Below, one piece after another: positions 61,548-64,000 of a DNA stretch of 64,000 nucleotides; position 1 is the stretch's first letter; every line of letters begins with the position of its first letter. Below the pieces are notes generated by a model, which had not been told where the DNA came from, did not search any database, and worked only from the letters and a program-made list of their open reading frames with translations. The DNA is taken from assembly GCA_018001935.1 (NCBI GenBank), contig JAGNHB010000025.1, forward strand, positions 1 to 64,000. Reading direction: 5' to 3'. The position numbers were made by a program, and so were the translations under genes. Source of the DNA: Acidobacteriota bacterium. GTDB taxonomy: Bacteria; Acidobacteriota; JAAYUB01.

Positions 61548-62795
61548 TTACAGACCCTTTTCGGTCCGTCTTCCGACTTTTCGCGAACCCATCAAGCCTA
61601 ACCGGGAGCGCAGGGCCGTGTAAGGCGGGACCAGGGCGTATCGCAGCACCGTGGGAAGGTGCAGGGGGAAGCGGCGCCGCCGGGACCGCGGGCAGGGGCG
61701 CACACCCGCCGGCCCCCCCCGGATCAGCGCCAGGTAACTCGCACACATGGCTTCCGACGAGTACCTGCGCCGCGCCGTCTCCGCGGCGTCCCTGCTCATG
61801 GCGCTCCACCGGCCGGGTTCGGCCCCCCTTCGCACCGCGTCGGCAAAGCCGGCCGGGTCCCCCGCCGCGGCAAACCAGCCGTTCGCCCCCTCCGACACCA
61901 GGGTGTCCGTGATCCCCGTCAGCCGGGAAACCACCGGCACGCAGCCGCAGGCCATGGCTTCCATCAGGGTGAGGGGCAGCCCTTCGAAGGAGGAAGGCAT
62001 CAGGAGGAAGTGGGTGTCCAGCAGGATCGGGTAGACCGCCTCGGGGGGGACCGCCCCCATCAGGTCCACCCGGTCGGCGAAGGGGCCGGATTTCAGGGTC
62101 GACGCCAGTTCCGGGGCGTCGGGCCCGTCGCCCGCCACCGCCAGGCGGAAGTCGATCCCCACCCGGTCCAGGGCCCCGAGGATATCCGGCAGCAGCAGGA
62201 CGCCCTTCTGCCGGTGATCGACCCGGCCCACGCAGGCCAGGCGGAGCGGCGTCCCCCACGGCCGGCGCCTGGCCAGGGCGTCGGCCGGCGGGATGTCCAC
62301 GCCATTCGGGATGGTCAACACCGGCCGGCCGCCCGCCAGGGACACCGCCCGGTCAGCCAACCGGGGGCCCACGGCCACCACGGCATCGAGGGCACTCCGG
62401 TTGGCACACCCGACGCCGATCACCCGCGGGTGATCGTTGTGCAGGATGGACACCCGCAAGGTCCGGTCGGGCAGCATCCCGAGGGAGGCCTGGGCGAAAC
62501 GGGCGTAGTTCAGCAGGACGGCGTCGTAACCGCCCCTCGCCAGCCGGCGGCCCACCGTGAGGTAGTGGGGCAGCACGGCGCGCCAGGCCCGCTCGGCGCC
62601 CTCCACGTGGACGGGGCGCAGACCCGCCTCGGCGACGCGCCCGAACCAGGCCCCCCGGTACTCGGTGGTCACCACGTCCACCACCATGCCGTTCGCCCGC
62701 AGGAAGGCCCCCAGGGTCAGGAGCATCTTTTCCATCCCCCCGCCGGGGAGGCCGTAGACGACCAGGGCGACGCGAAGACGTCCGGGCTCGCCCAT
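61548..62795 (-). CDS. GT4 family glycosyltransferase
   Basis: A 415-residue GT-B fold enzyme. It shows the N-terminal GLPGGGMEKMLLTLG, typical of GT4 enzymes, the linker LRLACVGRVDHRQKG (about residues 190-204) and the E-x7-E donor motif FEGLPLTLMEAMACG (about 285-299). It should use a nucleotide sugar to extend a surface glycan. The basic C-terminal 50 residues may associate with the membrane. The start is directly next to the stop of the methyltransferase gene upstream, with which it shares an operon. Confidence 0.88.
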   Translation of the reverse strand: MGEPGRLRVALVVYGLPGGGMEKMLLTLGAFLRANGMVVDVVTTEYRGAWFGRVAEAGLRPVHVEGAERAWRAVLPHYLTVGRRLARGGYDAVLLNYARFAQASLGMLPDRTLRVSILHNDHPRVIGVGCANRSALDAVVAVGPRLADRAVSLAGGRPVLTIPNGVDIPPADALARRRPWGTPLRLACVGRVDHRQKGVLLLPDILGALDRVGIDFRLAVAGDGPDAPELASTLKSGPFADRVDLMGAVPPEAVYPILLDTHFLLMPSSFEGLPLTLMEAMACGCVPVVSRLTGITDTLVSEGANGWFAAAGDPAGFADAVRRGAEPGRWSAMSRDAAETARRRYSSEAMCASYLALIRGGPAGVRPCPRSRRRRFPLHLPTVLRYALVPPYTALRSRLGLMGSRKVGRRTEKGL

Positions 62796-63623
62796 TCATG
62801 CCTCCGCGTCGAGCCACAGGCCCACGGGCTCGTTGGGGCGTCCCGCCAGCCGGTGGACGATCCAGCCGGCCAGGGGGCGGGGGCGCCACGTGAGGGGCTC
62901 GGCGTGGATCACGCCCACCCGGGCGCTCCGAAACCCCGACCGGGTGCCCAGCGTGACCAGGGAGGACACGGTGTGGAAGCAGAGATGGATCGGCGGGAGC
63001 CAGTCCGGGCGGACGGCCGCCTGGACGGACGGGGCGCCCCAGTTCGGGACGGTGGCGAAGAACCGGCCTCCCGGTTTCAGCAGGCGGCGGATGCCGTCCA
63101 GAAACCCCAGGGGATCCGACAGGTGTTCCAGGACTTCAAAGGCGGTGACGACCTCGAAGCGCTCCCCGAGACTTTCCAGGTCGCCCGTCTCCTCCGTGCC
63201 GACCACCAGGTTCGTGTGTTTCCGCGCGATGTCCACCGCCCGCTCCGAGCGGTCGACCCCCCGGACCGCCCACCCCCGGGAGGCGGCGGCCAGGCCAAAA
63301 CGCCCCACCCCGCACCCGACGTCCAGGAGGCGCCGCTCACCGAAAGGGCTGATCCGGCGGAAGAACGCCCGGTAGGTGAGCATGCGCGCAAACCGCCCCG
63401 GGTCACCCAGCCCCGCGAGGAGGTCATCGACCTGGTCCTGGCGGTATTGTGCCCCTTCGTAAACCGCCGAGTAGTCGACGTCGGTCCCGAACGCGCCCGG
63501 GGCGTACCGGAGACCGCACCCGCCGCAGGCCGACAGGGCGTAACCGCCCAACTCCTTCCCGGCGTCGTGCGGTTCCCCGCCGCACACGGGGCAGTGAAAG
63601 GGTTCCTGTTTCATCTCAGCCAT
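62796..63623 (-). CDS. SAM-dependent methyltransferase with N-terminal zinc ribbon
   Basis: A 275-residue enzyme. Two Cys pairs near the N-terminus (CPVCGG and CGGCGL) form a probable zinc ribbon. The class I SAM fold follows with LLDVGCGVGRFGLAA (about residues 100-114), a Rossmann acidic residue in VRGVDRS, and the post-motif FEVLEHLSDP. Such proteins often methylate sugars or glycan ends in polysaccharide clusters. I use ATG 63623; an in-frame upstream start at 63686 and a downstream ATG at 63614 are alternatives. Confidence 0.82.
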   Translation of the reverse strand: MAEMKQEPFHCPVCGGEPHDAGKELGGYALSACGGCGLRYAPGAFGTDVDYSAVYEGAQYRQDQVDDLLAGLGDPGRFARMLTYRAFFRRISPFGERRLLDVGCGVGRFGLAAASRGWAVRGVDRSERAVDIARKHTNLVVGTEETGDLESLGERFEVVTAFEVLEHLSDPLGFLDGIRRLLKPGGRFFATVPNWGAPSVQAAVRPDWLPPIHLCFHTVSSLVTLGTRSGFRSARVGVIHAEPLTWRPRPLAGWIVHRLAGRPNEPVGLWLDAEA

Positions 63624-63695
63624 GCGTGGACGACCTCTGCTCCGCAAGGTTCCCGGCAACGCCCCTCTCCCCGTCCTGTCGGACATCGGCCCCCG

Positions 63696-64000
63696 TCATC
63701 CCCGGTCTCCCCCGGGCACTCCCTCCCGACGGAGCCAGGCATACACGCTCACCCCTTCCTCGTCCCACCCGCACTCGAGCAGTTCGGCTCCGACCCCCTC
63801 GCAACAGGCCCGCAGCCCTTCGGGGGAAAAGCGGAAGTAGTCCTCGGGGGAAGGGTGATAGGGCCACGCGAAGACGGTGGCGACGTAAACGTGCCCGCCC
63901 GGCCGGACCGTCCGAACCAGGTGGCGGCAGAAACGGCGAGGGTCCCGGACGTGCTCCAGGGTGTCGAAGGAGATCACCAGGTCGAACTTGCCTTCGAAAG
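63696..64000 (-). CDS. Methyltransferase, partial (cut by the window edge)
   Basis: The last 101 residues of a class I SAM-dependent methyltransferase; the N-terminus with the SAM-binding motif lies outside the window. Visible parts are FDLVISFDTLEHVRDP and VRPGGHVYVATVFAWPYHPS, followed by DYFRFSPEGL. These resemble the second half of the methyltransferase encoded next. It is upstream on the same strand, 72 bases away, so it probably belongs to the same glycan operon. Confidence 0.75.
   Translation of the reverse strand, partial: FEGKFDLVISFDTLEHVRDPRRFCRHLVRTVRPGGHVYVATVFAWPYHPSPEDYFRFSPEGLRACCEGVGAELLECGWDEEGVSVYAWLRREGVPGGDRG

Overview
This is a 64 kb piece of a GC-rich bacterial chromosome with about 41 protein-coding genes on both strands. 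I saw no tRNA or rRNA gene, no CRISPR array and no complete insertion sequence. Several traits together fit a Gram-negative, probably Acidobacteriota-like, organism: a FadL-type outer-membrane channel, system I haem export genes (ccmC/ccmD), a compact Ser/Thr kinase, a propeller-type sensor kinase, a TPR-CHAT protein, secreted proteins with 49-residue WRN/WRH repeats, and DUF58 plus transglutaminase genes. The phylum is inferred from gene content, not from a phylogeny.

Layout. 0.2-0.5 kb: a cluster of short palindromes. 0.6-3.7 kb: a small secreted protein and an ABC-2 exporter pair. 3.8-4.3 kb: a gene-free repeat mosaic. 4.3-13.3 kb (minus strand): transglutaminase/DUF58 pair, a GT28 glycosyltransferase, an HD-domain protein, ccmD-ccmC, a cysteine synthase-like enzyme and a MEMO-family protein. 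13.6-15.9 kb: Ser/Thr kinase and a SHOCT membrane protein. 15.9-21.3 kb: a secreted reprolysin-like metalloprotease and two exported proteins of unknown function. 21.6-23.1 kb: a HEPN/MNT toxin-antitoxin pair bracketed by direct repeats, then more repeat mosaic. 23.1-29.4 kb: a GH44 glycoside hydrolase, FadL-type porin and aldo/keto reductase. 29.5-31.8 kb: DegT aminotransferase and GT10 fucosyltransferase. 32.2-37.8 kb: TPR-CHAT protein, O-antigen ligase and GT2 glycosyltransferase. 37.9-38.3 kb: repeats. 38.4-44.0 kb: ftsK and a divergent secreted metallopeptidase. 44.0-45.4 kb: a second, larger repeat mosaic. 45.4-54.2 kb: HEAT/cyclophilin protein, small lipoprotein, DUF4838 protein, class V aminotransferase, malic enzyme and ArsB/NhaD-type transporter. 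54.2-61.4 kb: a vapBC remnant, gyrA, a TPR protein and a sensor kinase. 61.5-64 kb: a glycosyltransferase and two methyltransferases, the last cut by the window edge.

How the genes fit together. Housekeeping functions (gyrA, ftsK, ccmC, malic enzyme) are mixed with an exported degradative set (two metallopeptidases, GH44, DUF4838) and two surface-glycan clusters (29.5-37.8 kb and 61.5-64 kb). The GH44 enzyme and the reprolysin-like protease end in the same kind of 49-residue repeat, so they probably share a fate outside the cell.

The most unusual content is in the gaps between genes. Two mosaics about 40 kb apart (3804-4310 and 44014-45116) carry the same modules in the same order: a GGCTGTA heptamer array, a TATCGG hexamer array, a 70-bp twin hairpin, an AAGGGACAA nonamer array and a CCTTGGCG hairpin. 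Other gaps hold long hairpins whose arms are about three copies of a 9-10 bp word (4231, 13341, 37890, 44206, 51133). The hairpin words differ between sites but the design is the same. I cannot assign this to a named element family.
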